This document shows positions 46,063 to 56,177 of a stretch of DNA of 64,000 nt, piece after piece (position 1 is the first letter of the stretch; every line of letters starts with the position of its first letter). This DNA comes from Spiroplasma endosymbiont of Poecilobothrus nobilitatus (GTDB taxonomy: Bacteria; Bacillota_I; Bacilli_A; Mycoplasmatales; Mycoplasmataceae): positions 1,364,001 to 1,428,000 of the forward strand of contig NZ_OZ034915.1 in NCBI RefSeq assembly GCF_964030655.1. The letters are read 5' to 3'. The translations under genes were made by a program, and so were the position numbers. Under the pieces are notes generated by a model. That model saw only the letters and a list, made by a program, of their open reading frames with translations. It was not told the DNA's origin and did not search any database.

Positions 46063-46132
46063 ATTTTTCAAAGTACTAATAACATAAAAAAAATAACTAA
46101 AATTTTAAAAAAAAGAAAAAAGAAACTTGAAT

Positions 46133-47425
46133 TTGAATATGTAAAGAAAAGTTTACATAAAAAATAAAATTTATTTAGGATTGAGTTATTCTGTATTCAA
46201 CAGGACTTAATCACTTTAATTTTCTTTGTGGTCTAATTTCATTATAAAATTTAATATATTGTGGAATCATTTTATATATATATTCTTTGTTTCTAAAAAT
46301 ACGTTTTAATGTTTCAAAAAATTCAGTTTTAAAAGTTCCAAATCCAAATCAAGATTCAGTATGACCATTATCTGGTGAAGATCCTCTTCGTGACATTGAT
46401 ATTATTATTCCTAATTTTTTACACAAATTTGTAAATATAAAATTTGTATAATGAAATCCTTGATCAGTTTGTAAAATTCATGTTTTTGGTTTCTCTGCTT
46501 TTACTCAAGCATTAATATATTTTTTAACACAAAAGGCATATCTAGAGTTTTACTAATTTGGTAATCTAAAATTTCATTAGTATGAAAATCTTTTACTATA
46601 GATAAATAATAAGTTTTGTTATTAGTAGTTAAATATGTAATATCTGTTCCAATTTTTTGGTTAATTCCAGTTGTAGAAAAATTTCTATTTAGAATATTTT
46701 CATATCTTAATTGATCAGAAAGTTTTTTATAATTGAATCTTTTTTTTCTAATTATAGCTTTTAATTTCATTTGTTTCATATATCTATATACTACTCATGG
46801 TTTAAGATCTAAATCATATAATTTTTTTAGTCATAATGCAATCATATTATAACCATAGATTCTTTTAAAATTATGATATGTTGATTGAATAATATCAGCA
46901 ATTAAATTATTTCATTTATTATATTTTGGTTTTCCCAAACATAATCATTTATGATAACCAGCTCTGGAAACTTTAAATATTTTACACAAAGATACAATTG
47001 TATAAATATTAGATAATTCATAAATTTTTTTATATTTATTTTTTACGCTTAAGGATAAGTACTTTGATAATTCTTCAAATTGTTTTGCATATTCATATAT
47101 TTTTTTCTTTGTCATTAACTCTAATGGTTTATTGGCAACACCACGCTTTCTAGTTCCGCTTTTTATTTGTGTTCCATAACCTCATTCTAAACTTTCTTCA
47201 CCTTTTGAATTATATGTTTTAATTCATAAATAAATAGTATGTCATGAAACATTATATTCCTTTGAAAGTAATTTTACAGGTTTTCCACTTTTGTATAAAT
47301 TAATAATATTTAGTTTAAATTCTTTGTTGTTTTGTTTTTTCATATAAAAAACATCTCCTTAATAAATTAATAAAGTTTTAACATAATTTTCTATTTTTTA
47401 TGTCTACTTTATTTTAGATGTTCAA
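46133..47425 (-). mobile_element. Second IS3-family element (about 1293 bp)
   Basis: Imperfect inverted ends: TTGAATATGTAAAGAAAAGT at 46133, and inward from 47425 TTGAACATCTAAAATAAAGT; both continue into ACATAAAAAATA. It is different in sequence from family B. It lies between the mreB terminator and IS A copy 6. Confidence 0.8.
46175..47343 (-). pseudogene. IS3-type transposase with frameshift
   Basis: One long frame from ATG 47343: helix-turn-helix (EFKLNIINLYKSGKPVKLL, YNVSWHTIYLWIKTY), HTH_21-like HNFKRIYGYNMIALWLKK, then IGTDITYLTTNNKTYYLS (first Asp). A one-base shift near 46530-46545 moves the frame; the rest reads ILQTDQGFHYTNFIF (second Asp) and SRRGSSPDNGHTESWFG (Glu) to TAA at 46175. 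All catalytic residues survive but on two frames. Unlike family B, the A and B parts are in one frame. Confidence 0.82.
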
Positions 47426-47439
47426 TTATCATTTTTATT

Positions 47440-48581
47440 TTTTAATTTTGTAAAAACTCTTGATGAAATAAAAAAAATCATCAATATGATAACTTTAAAA
47501 GAAAATTATATAAACTTTTAATATTGTTATTTAACTTTTTTATACGTTAAAATATAATACCGATGATTTTTGGTTTGGCGTTAAACCTTTATGCTGGTAT
47601 TTTCATTTTCAGAGATTTAAATAATTTTGAATGTTCGTGAAACCTAAGCCATGATAATGAATTAAGGATTCTTTAAGATTTGATTGTAATTTACTAATTT
47701 TATTTAACTTCCGATAACTAGCATCAGGATTTGTGCTAGTTTTAGTTTCTAATAAAATAGAATTTGTTTGTTTTGCTACTAATAAATATAATGGTTGCAT
47801 GTCAGAAATAATAATTGAATTTTCTTTGATTAATTGTTTATTAATATTTTCAATAATTCACTGTTTTTGTAATCGTTTTGTGTTGGTTGATTTAACATAA
47901 ATATTATTATTGCTATCAACAACCATTTGAATACAACATTTAGTCTTGGTTGAAAATGAATCAAGATGAATTTTTCTTTTATCAAATTTATCTTTAAAAT
48001 TACCTTTGTGGATTTCTTTAATAAATGTTTCATCGATTTGAATTTGGCCATTTAACGTTTTAAATTTTAATTGGGTGTTTTCTAATTGTTTTGATTTCAT
48101 TATTTTTTGGCGATTATATCAAGCGGTTTTCGGTGATGTTTTAATAAAGTGGAAAATCATTTTACTAGATTGGCCTAATAATGAAATTTGAATCAATAAA
48201 TTTCACTGTTCATAATTTAAATGACTTCAATACGTAAAATGATCACGAAAAGCATCAAAACTAGCACGACATTTTTTGCATAAATATTTTTGTTTTCCTT
48301 CAGGATTATGACCATTTTTAACACAATAAAAAGATTGACAATTAGGACATTTAATACCTTTATCCCTAAATTTTTGATCAATTTCATTTAAGCGTTTTTG
48401 TTTTTTAATTAATTCTGCTTCTTTTTTGACTTTTTCATGAAATTCTAAAAATTGATCATCTGTTAAACTATTTATTAATTCTTCAATTATTTTTTCCATT
48501 AATTATTCACCTCTTATATTAAAAATATACCTAATTTTAGGTATATTTTATAAATATCAAGAGTTTTCTACAAAATTAAAG
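47440..48581 (-). mobile_element. IS1595-like element A, copy 6 (1142 bp, intact gene)
   Basis: Flanked by TTTTTATT on both sides (47432-47439, 48582-48589). The right duplication touches the -35 box of the next mreB. Confidence 0.93.
47540..48499 (-). CDS. IS1595/ISXO2-like transposase, intact
   Basis: The 319-residue protein is the only family A transposase in the window without a stop or shift under code 4. Order: N-terminal helix (MEKIIEELINSLTDDQFLEF), zinc ribbon CPNCQSFYC...CKKCRASF at about residues 45-75, a helical DNA-binding part, then the catalytic core: GQIQIDETFIKE (first Asp), a Lys-rich insert, NSIIISDMQPLYLL (second Asp), and a C-terminal HYHGLGFTNIQNYLN with the expected His/Asn. 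Eight-bp target duplications support IS1595. AGAGGTGAATAATTA precedes the ATG. Probably the active source of the family. Confidence 0.85.
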
Positions 48582-48588
48582 TTTTTAT

Positions 48589-48616
48589 TTGCAAATTATA
48601 CCAGATTTTATATAAT
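48589..48616 (+). promoter_or_regulatory. Promoter of mreB3-like gene
   Basis: TTGCAA (48589-48594), 16-bp spacer, TATAAT (48611-48616). The IS target duplication ends at 48589, so the IS landed exactly at the edge of the -35 box. A 120-nt leader follows. Confidence 0.7.
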
Positions 48617-48738
48617 AGAGTTACTTTATATTCAATGTTTTATAACAAATAAAGGGTTTAATATTTAAGAAAATTATTATGTTATTATTATTGCTATGTT
48701 TTTTAACGAAGCAATAAACGGAAGGAGATATTTTAAAG

Positions 48739-49797
48739 ATGGCAATATCAGACGTATTGAAAAATACATTTAACATTTCGCCAAAAGTGCCCCGTAAATT
48801 CATTGCTATCGATTTAGGAACTACTAATTCAATTGCTTATGTTGCTGGGAGAGGCATTATTTTTAATGAAGCATCAGTAATGGCATATGAAATCGGAACT
48901 AAGAAACTAATAGCATTAGGTGATGATGCTAAAAAGTTAATTGGAAAAACACACGATAAAATTGAAATTTACTCACCATTACGTAATGGAGCAGTTACAG
49001 ATTTAACTATTGCAGAAGAATTTATTCAACAAATAGGAAAAAAAGCAAAAGTAACTGATTTATGAAAAAATGCTATTGTTTTAATTGCATGTCCCAAAAA
49101 TGTTACAGAATTAGAAAAACAAGCAATAATCAAGATGTGTAAAAATATTGGTGCTGACTTTGTAAAAATTGAGGAAGATTCATTAATGGCTGCTTTAGGA
49201 GCTGGTGAAAATATTTTTGCACCAAAAGGAACTTTTATTTTAGACATTGGTGGCGGAAAATCAAGTTGTGCTATTATCTCAGCTGGTGGAATTGTTGAAA
49301 GTAAATCAATTAAAACTGCTGGGAATTATATTGATGAAGAAATCTTAAAATACATTCGTGCGAAGCATACTATTTCAATTGGTGTTGTTACTGCTGAACA
49401 AATTAAAAAACAAATTGGTTCATTATACAAAACAAAAGAAAATAAAAAAATGATTATTTTCGGCCGTGATGTTGTAACAGGAATGCCAAAAGAAGCAGAG
49501 ATTTTAGATTCAGAAATTAGAAAATTATTAATAAGTATTTTTTCATCAATTACACAATTAATAACTGAGGTTTTAGAAAAAACTCCAGCTGAGTTAGCTG
49601 GTGATGCTGTTGCTAATGGAATTTTAGTTACTGGAGGATGTGGTCAAATTGCCGGAATTAAAGAATTTCTATCAGATTATTTCCAAATTCCTGTTCGTTT
49701 AGCTAAAAACGTCGAAACATCTGTTATTGATGGATGTATTGCTTATGAGAAAAAAATTAGAACCGGCTTAATTGAAGAAAACAAAAAAAATAGATAA
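48739..49797 (+). CDS. mreB: MreB3-like actin homologue with degenerate active site
   Basis: The 352-residue product has an MreB fold with FIAIDLGTTNSIAYV and VTGGCGQIAG, and a 15-residue N-terminal extension. In phosphate-2 the usual GGGTTD is GGGKSS, and the catalytic-Glu segment EEEVKMAALG is EEDSLMAALG. MreB3 proteins of spiroplasmas are reported to lack these catalytic residues, so this is best called MreB3; it may bind nucleotide but hydrolyse slowly or not at all. GGAAGGAGA precedes the ATG. It is between IS A copies 6 and 7, which separate it from the other mreB genes. Confidence 0.88.
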
Positions 49798-50910
49798 GTT
49801 CAAAACTACTTTTCTATTTTCTTTAATTTTGTAGAAAACTCTTGATATTTATAAAATATACCTAAAATTAGGTATATTTTTAATATAAGAGGTGAATAAT
49901 TAATGGAAAAAATAATTGAAGAATTAATAAATAGTTTAACAGATGATCAATTTTTAGAATTTCATGAAAAAGTCAAAAAAGAAGCAGAATTAATTAAAAA
50001 ACAAAAACGCTTAAATGAAATTGATCAAAAATTTAGGGATAAAGGTATTAAATGTCCTAATTGTCAATCTTTTTATTGTGTTAAAAATGGTCATAATCCT
50101 GAAGGAAAACAAAAATATTTATGCAAAAAATGTCGTCGTGCTAGTTTTGATGCTTTTCGTGATCATTTTACGTATTGAAGTCATTTAAATTATTAAATTA
50201 TGAACAGTTAAATTTATTGATTCAAATTTCATTATTAGGCCAATCTAGTAAAATGATTTCCCACTTTATTAAAACATCACCGAAAACCGCTTGATATAAT
50301 CGCCAAAAAATAATGAAATCAAAACAATTAGAAAACACCCAATTAAAATTTAAAACGTTAAATGGCCAAATTCAAATCGATGAAACATTTATTAAAGAAA
50401 TCCACAAAGGTAATTTTAAAGATAAATTTGATAAAATAAAAATTCATCTTGATTCATTTTCAACCAACACTAAATGTTGTATTCAAATGGTTGTTGATAG
50501 CAATAATAATATTTATGTTAAATCAACCAACACAAAACGATTACAAAAACAGTTAATTATTGAAAATATTAATAAACAATTAATCAAAGAAAATTCAATT
50601 ATTATTTCTGACATGCAACCATTATATTTATTAGTAGCAAAACAAACAAATTCTATTTTATTAGCAACTAAAACTAGTACAAATCCTGATGCTAGTTATC
50701 GGAAGTTAAATAAAATTAGTAAATTACAATCAAATCTTAAAGAATCATTAATTCATTATCATGGCTTAGGTTTCACGAACATTCAAAATTATTTAAATCT
50801 CTGAAAATGAAAATACCAGCATAAAGGTTTGGATAGGCTACAATTATTAGGACCATAATTATATAGACTTCAAAATTAGATAAAATTATTAAGAAAGAAG
50901 GAATATAAAA

Positions 50911-51189
50911 ATGGGAAATAAAACTTCATACTCTGAAGAATTTAAAAAACAAATTGTCATGCTATATAAAAATGGTAAAAGTGTTATTAATCTAGGGCAA
51001 GAATATAATTTACCAAAACCAACTATTTATAGTTGAGTTAAAAATTATAATAATTCTGGTTCATTTAAAGCAAAAGACAATCGCACACTAGAATAAAATG
51101 AAATAATAACTTTACGAAAAGAACTTAAAGACTTGAAAATGGAAAATGACATTTTAAAGCAAGCCGTACTGATAATGGCCAAAAAATAA
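50911..51189 (+). pseudogene. IS3 OrfA, copy 5, nonsense mutation
   Basis: The segment [10 protein letters not shown] reads TLE-stop: one Glu codon has become TAA near 51093. Confidence 0.82.
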
Positions 51190-52022
51190 CAATAATTAAT
51201 AACAACAAAACAAAATATTCAGTAAGAAAAATATGTAAGATTTTGGGTTTATCAAAATCAACGTATTATTATCAAACTAATAAATGTATTAACAAGCAAG
51301 TTAATAATTATGAACAAGAAATTATCAGTGCCTTTAATAAAAGCCGCAAAATTTATGGGGCTCGCAAAATTAAAGTTATTTTAAACAGAAAAGATATCAT
51401 CTTATCGCGGCGAAAAATAAGATTCTTTATGATCAAAAATAATTTGGTTTCTAAATACACCAAATTAAAATATCATAATCATAAAACAACAGTCAATAAT
51501 GACCAAATTAATAATATTTTAAATCGTCAATTTAACAACAAAAAACCTAATGAAGTTATTGTTGGTGATTTAACATATGTTCAAGTTGGCGCTAAATTAC
51601 ATTATATTTGTTTATTAATTGACTTGTTTAATCGTGAAATAATTGGTTATAGTGCTGGGCCGAATAAAACAGCCGAACTGGTCCAACAAGCTTTTCATAA
51701 AATAACACGACCATTAAATCAAATAACTATATTTCATACTGATCGTGGTAATGAGTTTAAAAATAAAATCATTGATGAAATTTTAATAACTTTTAATATT
51801 AAAAGATCATTAAGCAATAAAGGCTGCCCTTATGATAATGCTGTGGCTGAAACAACTTACAAAACTTTTAAAACTGAATTTATTAATGGTAAAAAATTTA
51901 AAAATTTAACACAATTAAAATACGAACTTTTTGTTTTTGTGCATTGATATAACAATATTCGAATTCATGGCAGTTTAAATTATTTATCTCCAGTTACTTT
52001 TAGAAAACAAATGTCTATATAA
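51177..52022 (+). CDS. IS3 transposase OrfB, copy 5
   Basis: Open OrfB frame with DDE motifs. The UGA-Trp after VQVGAK is TTA (Leu) and VSDLTYV is VGDLTYV; the catalytic residues remain. OrfA of this copy is broken. Confidence 0.82.
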
Positions 52023-52261
52023 AAAGTGTCCTAAAAAGTGTTGCCATTCCAGTTTAACGCCAAACCAACAATCATCGGTATTATATTTTAAAGTATAAAA
52101 AAGTTAAATAACAATATTAAAAGTTTATATAATTTTCTTTTAAAGTTATCATATTGATGATTTTTTTTATTTAATCAAGAGTTTTCTACAAAATTAAAAT
52201 CTATTTTTTTATTATAATTTTTATAAAAATGATAAAATTATAATAATAAGGTGAGGCAATA

Positions 52262-52996
52262 ATAAAAAAAGTATTATCATTTTTAACAGAACTAACTTTT
52301 ATAACCCCAGCAATTAATCCAGTTGTAAGTTGCTCAACAATTGATGTACGAATTCGCCAAGCTTTGGCAAATTGAACTTATACGTCAAAAACTGATCAAC
52401 CAATTTTTGGAGCAGTTTTTAATTCTGACAAAAAAATTAATGAGCCATATTTTTTATATTGATTTATTCAACAAATTTTGACTTCGTCTGGTTACATTAA
52501 TATTGATAAACCTTGAAATCAATTACTAAATAATAATAGCGGTATTACCTGGCCTTATCCCAGTTCAACAAATATTGAAGAAATCTATAGTGATTGATTT
52601 AATTCTACTATTACCAGCATTGAAGAAGGCAAAATTAATATTTATGATTTAAAAACTTTCTTTATTTATATGACGATTTATAATCCAATTATAATTTTAT
52701 CTGATACACAAATTTTTGAATATAAATATAATCGTGATCAATCAGCAATTGAAATTGAATATCGATATAAAACACCAATTGATATTAATACTTATATTAC
52801 AACGTTAGTTAAAAAATATTTAACTTTTTTAAAAGAAAAAGTTGAAGTTAAATATTTAAAATTAACTAAATACTTTTTAACAATTGATGAAGCAAATCAA
52901 TGAATTGAAAATTTAGTCAATAGTTTAATTAGAATTTTAACAATTATGTCACCCACTTTTGTAATTCCTTTAAGCATTAATACAAACCGATACTAA
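52262..52996 (+). CDS. Lipoprotein, about 244 aa, apparent ATA start
   Basis: The frame begins with KKVLSFLTELTFITPAINP then the lipobox PVVSC, an obvious lipoprotein signal, but the codon where Met belongs is ATA (52262, preceded by another ATA), with GGTGAGG 7-12 bp upstream. Either ATA starts translation or the ATG has mutated. The mature part is rich in Ile, Tyr and Asn with several UGA-Trp codons and ends at TAA 52996. It sits between IS A copy 7 and the next mreB. No family recognised. Confidence 0.65.
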
Positions 52997-53016
52997 ACTT
53001 AATTATGGAATAATTT

Positions 53017-53045
53017 TTAAGAAAGATTAGGATTTATGTTATAAT
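53017..53045 (+). promoter_or_regulatory. Promoter of mreB pair, extended -10
   Basis: TGTTATAAT, with TATAAT at 53040-53045, has no good -35. The 115-nt leader after it holds two hairpins (TCTCTAT / ATAGAGA near 53061-53083; GATTAAT / ATTAATC near 53105-53127). Confidence 0.6.
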
Positions 53046-53167
53046 ATTCTTGTATTGTATTCTCTATCTGAAAATAAATATAGAGACTTGCAATTCATTT
53101 TATTGATTAATCACAAATATATTAATCTAACTAATTAATTTAACAAGAAACAGGAGGACAAAATTAC

Positions 53168-54211
53168 ATGGCTTTATTTAATAGTGCAAAAAAACCGGCT
53201 TTCGTTTCTATGGATTTAGGAACTGCTAATACATTAGTATATGTTTCAGGTTCAGGAATCGTTTACAATGAGCCTTCAATTGTTGTTTACAGAATTAAAG
53301 AAAACAGAATTATTGCTGTAGGAGCCGAAGCTTACAAAATGAACGGAAAAGGAAATAAGTCAATTCGTATTGTTAGACCAATGGTTGACGGAGTTATTAC
53401 AGATATTCGTGCAACAGAAGCACAATTAAGATATATCTTTACAAAACTACGTATTACAAAACAATTAAAACATTCAATTATGTTATTGGCTTGTCCATCA
53501 GTAATTACTGAATTAGAAAAAGCTGCTTTGAAAAAAATTGCTATGAACTTAGGAGCATCAAAAGTTTTTGTAGAAGAAGAAGTCAAAATGGCTGCATTAG
53601 GTGGCGGGGTTGATATTTACAAACCTGCTGGGAACTTAGTTATTGATATGGGAGGAGGAACAACAGATATTGCTGTTATGGCCTCAGGAGATATCGTATT
53701 ATCAAAATCAGTTAAAGTTGCTGGAAACTACTTAAATGATGAAACACAAAAATTCATTCGTTCACAATATGGTCTAGAAATTGGGTCAAAAACTGCTGAA
53801 CAAATTAAAATCGAAATTGGGTCATTATCAAAATACCCTGACGAAAGAAGAATGAAAGTTTATGGACGTGATGTTGTTTCAGGATTACCAAGAGAAATTG
53901 AAGTAACACCAGAAGAAATCAGAGAAGTATTAAAAGTACCAGTGTCAAGAATTATTGACCTAACAGTTCAAGTGTTAGAAGAAACACCGCCAGAATTAGC
54001 TGGTGATATCTTCAGAAATGGAATTACAATCTGTGGAGGAGGAGCTTTAATAAAAGGAATTGATCGTTACTTTACAGATACATTACAATTACCATCGAAA
54101 ATTGGAGAACAACCATTATTAGCTGTTATTAATGGGACTAAAAAATTCGAATCAGACATCTTTGATATCTTAAGATTAGAATCAATGCATGTAAAAGAAT
54201 TAAATTACTAG
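53168..54211 (+). CDS. mreB: MreB actin homologue, MreB2/MreB5-like
   Basis: The 347-residue product has VSMDLGTANTLVYVSGSG, LVIDMGGGTTDIAVMA, VFVEEEVKMAALGGG and TICGGGALIKG, all catalytic residues kept. The Lys-rich loop KMNGKGNKSIRIVRPM and the MALFNSAKKP N-terminus differ from the MreB1/4-like genes and fit the MreB2/MreB5 branch. MreB5 is the paralogue linked to helicity in S. citri; which of the two this is cannot be settled here. AGGAGG precedes the ATG. It is 53 bp upstream of another mreB and likely co-transcribed with it. Confidence 0.93.
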   Translation: MALFNSAKKPAFVSMDLGTANTLVYVSGSGIVYNEPSIVVYRIKENRIIAVGAEAYKMNGKGNKSIRIVRPMVDGVITDIRATEAQLRYIFTKLRITKQLKHSIMLLACPSVITELEKAALKKIAMNLGASKVFVEEEVKMAALGGGVDIYKPAGNLVIDMGGGTTDIAVMASGDIVLSKSVKVAGNYLNDETQKFIRSQYGLEIGSKTAEQIKIEIGSLSKYPDERRMKVYGRDVVSGLPREIEVTPEEIREVLKVPVSRIIDLTVQVLEETPPELAGDIFRNGITICGGGALIKGIDRYFTDTLQLPSKIGEQPLLAVINGTKKFESDIFDILRLESMHVKELNY

Positions 54212-54264
54212 AATAATCATTAATTGATTATAATAGTTATTAAATTGTTAAGGAGGACAAAAAC

Positions 54265-55323
54265 GTGAGACCAGAAACTAGACCATTTATTTCTCTTGAC
54301 TTAGGAACTGCTAATGTTTTAGCATATGTTTCAGGACAAGGTGTAGTCTACAATGAACCATCATTAATGGCTTATAACAATAAAACTAATAGTTTAATTG
54401 CTTTAGGGAAAGCTGCCTATGATATGGTAGGAAAAACACACGGAGATATTAGAATGGTAACACCATTAGTAGATGGAGTTATCGCAGACATGGAAGCTGC
54501 ACAAGATTTATTAAAACACATATTTTCAAGAATGAAAATGATAAACATTTGAAAGAATGCTATTGTATTATTAGCATGTCCAAGTGGAGTTACTGAACTT
54601 GAAAGAGAAGCATTAAAAAATGTTGCTAAAGAAATGGGATCTGAATTAGTTATCATTGAAGAAGAAGCTAAAATGGCCGCTTTAGGAGCAGGAATTAATA
54701 TTGAATTACCTCAAGGTCATTTAATCATTGATATTGGTGGAGGAACAGCTAATTTAGCTATTATTTCATCAGGTGATATCGTTGTTTCAAAATCAATTAA
54801 AGTTGCCGGAAATCATTTTGATGATGATATTCGTAAATACATTCGTTCAGAATATAACATTGCAATTGGACAAAAAACAGCTGAAGATGTTAAAAAATTC
54901 ATTGGTTCATTAGTTAAATACCATAACGAAAGATCAATGCAAATCTACGGACGTGATATTGTTTCAGGGTTACCAAAAGAAGCAAAAATATCTTCAGAAG
55001 AAATTAGAAATGTTTTATTAAATGCATTTTCTAAAATTACAGATTTAGTAATTGAATTATTAGAAAATACACCACCAGAATTAGCTGGTGATATTATGAG
55101 AAATGGAATTACAGTTTGTGGGGGAGGAGCTTTAATTAGAAATATTGATAAATATTTCTTTGATATTTTCCAATTACCAACTAAAATAGCTTCAGATCCA
55201 TTAAATTGTGTTATCGAAGGAACAAAAATCTTTGAAAAAACAATTAAGAAAAACATTGAAAATGGTTTATATAATTTTCAAGAAAAAGGATTATTATCAT
55301 CATTAGGTAAAAAAAGAAAATAA
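54265..55323 (+). CDS. mreB: MreB actin homologue, MreB1/MreB4-like
   Basis: 352 residues from a GTG start with AAGGAGG upstream. Motifs: ISLDLGTANVLAYVSGQG, LIIDIGGGTANLAIIS, IIEEEAKMAALGAG and TVCGGGALIRN. The phosphate-2 motif is GGGTAN where MreB normally has GGGTTD: Thr and Asp are changed to Ala and Asn, which may lower ATPase activity. A basic C-terminal tail (QEKGLLSSLGKKRK) is absent from the other three copies and might bind membrane. Second gene of a two-gene mreB operon ending at a strong terminator. Confidence 0.92.
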
Positions 55324-55331
55324 ATTGAAGC

Positions 55332-55364
55332 AAAAAAATATTAGGTTAACCTAATATTTTTTTA
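55332..55364. terminator. Bidirectional terminator between mreB and tatD
   Basis: Palindrome AATATTAGGTTAACCTAATATT with A run before and T run after; it can end both the mreB pair (plus) and the mnmE-tatD unit (minus). Confidence 0.85.
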
Positions 55365-55397
55365 TTGTAATTTTCAAACTTGAAATTAAAAATTAAT

Positions 55398-56168
55398 TTA
55401 ATCAAGATTAAATAATTTTCGTGCATTTTTATTAGTAATACGAATCATTTCTTCAACCGGCATATTCTTTAATTCTGCTAATTTTTTAACTGTATACATA
55501 ATAAATTTAGGATAATTCTTTTTCCCGCGATATGGATCAGGAGTTAAATATGGTGCATCAGTTTCCACTAAAATTTTATTTAATGGTACCATTTTAGCAA
55601 CTTCCCGTAATTGCTCGGCATTTTTAAAAGTAATATTACCAGCAAATGAAAGATAAAATCCTAAATCTAAAAATTTTTGAGCCATTTGAATTGTCCCATT
55701 ATAACAATGCATCAAACCTTGTGTTATTTTTTGTTCTTTTAATATTTCATAACAATCTTGATAAGCATCACGGCAATGAATGGCAATTGGAAGATTATGT
55801 TGTTTTGCTAATTCAATTTGTTTAATAAATCAATGCTTTTGTAAATCTGGAGAAACAGTTTTATGAAAATAATCTAAACCAATTTCGCCAACAGAAATTA
55901 CTTTATCACTATTTAATAATTGATCTAATTTCTCTAAATCTGAAAACCTATATTTAGCAACATCAGTTGGATGAAACCCAATTGTTGCAAAAACATTATC
56001 ATACTGCATTGCATGGCGAACTGCTGCTTGGCTAGAATCTAAATCATAACCAACATTATTAAGCCAAGACACGCTACTAATTTTAGCATCAGCTATTATT
56101 GCTGATGTTTCTTCATTCTCATATTCATGTGACATTAAATGACAATGTGTGTCAAAAATTCCTTGCAT
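55398..56168 (-). CDS. tatD: TatD-family metal-dependent DNase
   Basis: Hydrolase of the amidohydrolase fold with 3'-5' exonuclease activity in characterised relatives. The 256-residue product shows FDTHCHLM (metal His pair), TIGFHPTDV, SVGEIGLDYF, AIHCRDAY, LMHCYNGT and ILVETDAPYLTPDPYRGK. It is open through UGA-Trp codons between about 55715 and 55830. GGAGGAAAAT upstream; it follows mnmE by 9 bp. Confidence 0.93.
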
Positions 56169-56177
56169 ATTTTCCTC

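Larger units (their letters stand above)
50830..52051 (+). mobile_element. IS3-family element B, copy 5 (1222 bp)
   Basis: Inserted in IS A copy 7 with the 3-bp direct repeat GTT on both sides (AAAGGTT before, GTTTAACG after), the only clear family B target duplication in the window. Confidence 0.93.
49903..52098 (+). pseudogene. IS1595-like transposase A7, broken
   Basis: It has a duplicated CGT codon in the zinc ribbon, a 10-bp duplication with stop near 50190 (HLNY then TAA), and the IS3 insertion. A long frame 50313-50804 retains the catalytic core with a Trp-to-Leu change where other copies have UGA. Confidence 0.85.
49821..52199 (+). mobile_element. IS1595-like element A, copy 7, interrupted by IS3 copy 5
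   Basis: Outer flanks TCTATTTT at 49813-49820 and 52200-52207 are an 8-bp duplication. The element is split near its 3' end by the IS3 copy at 50830-52051. Confidence 0.92.
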
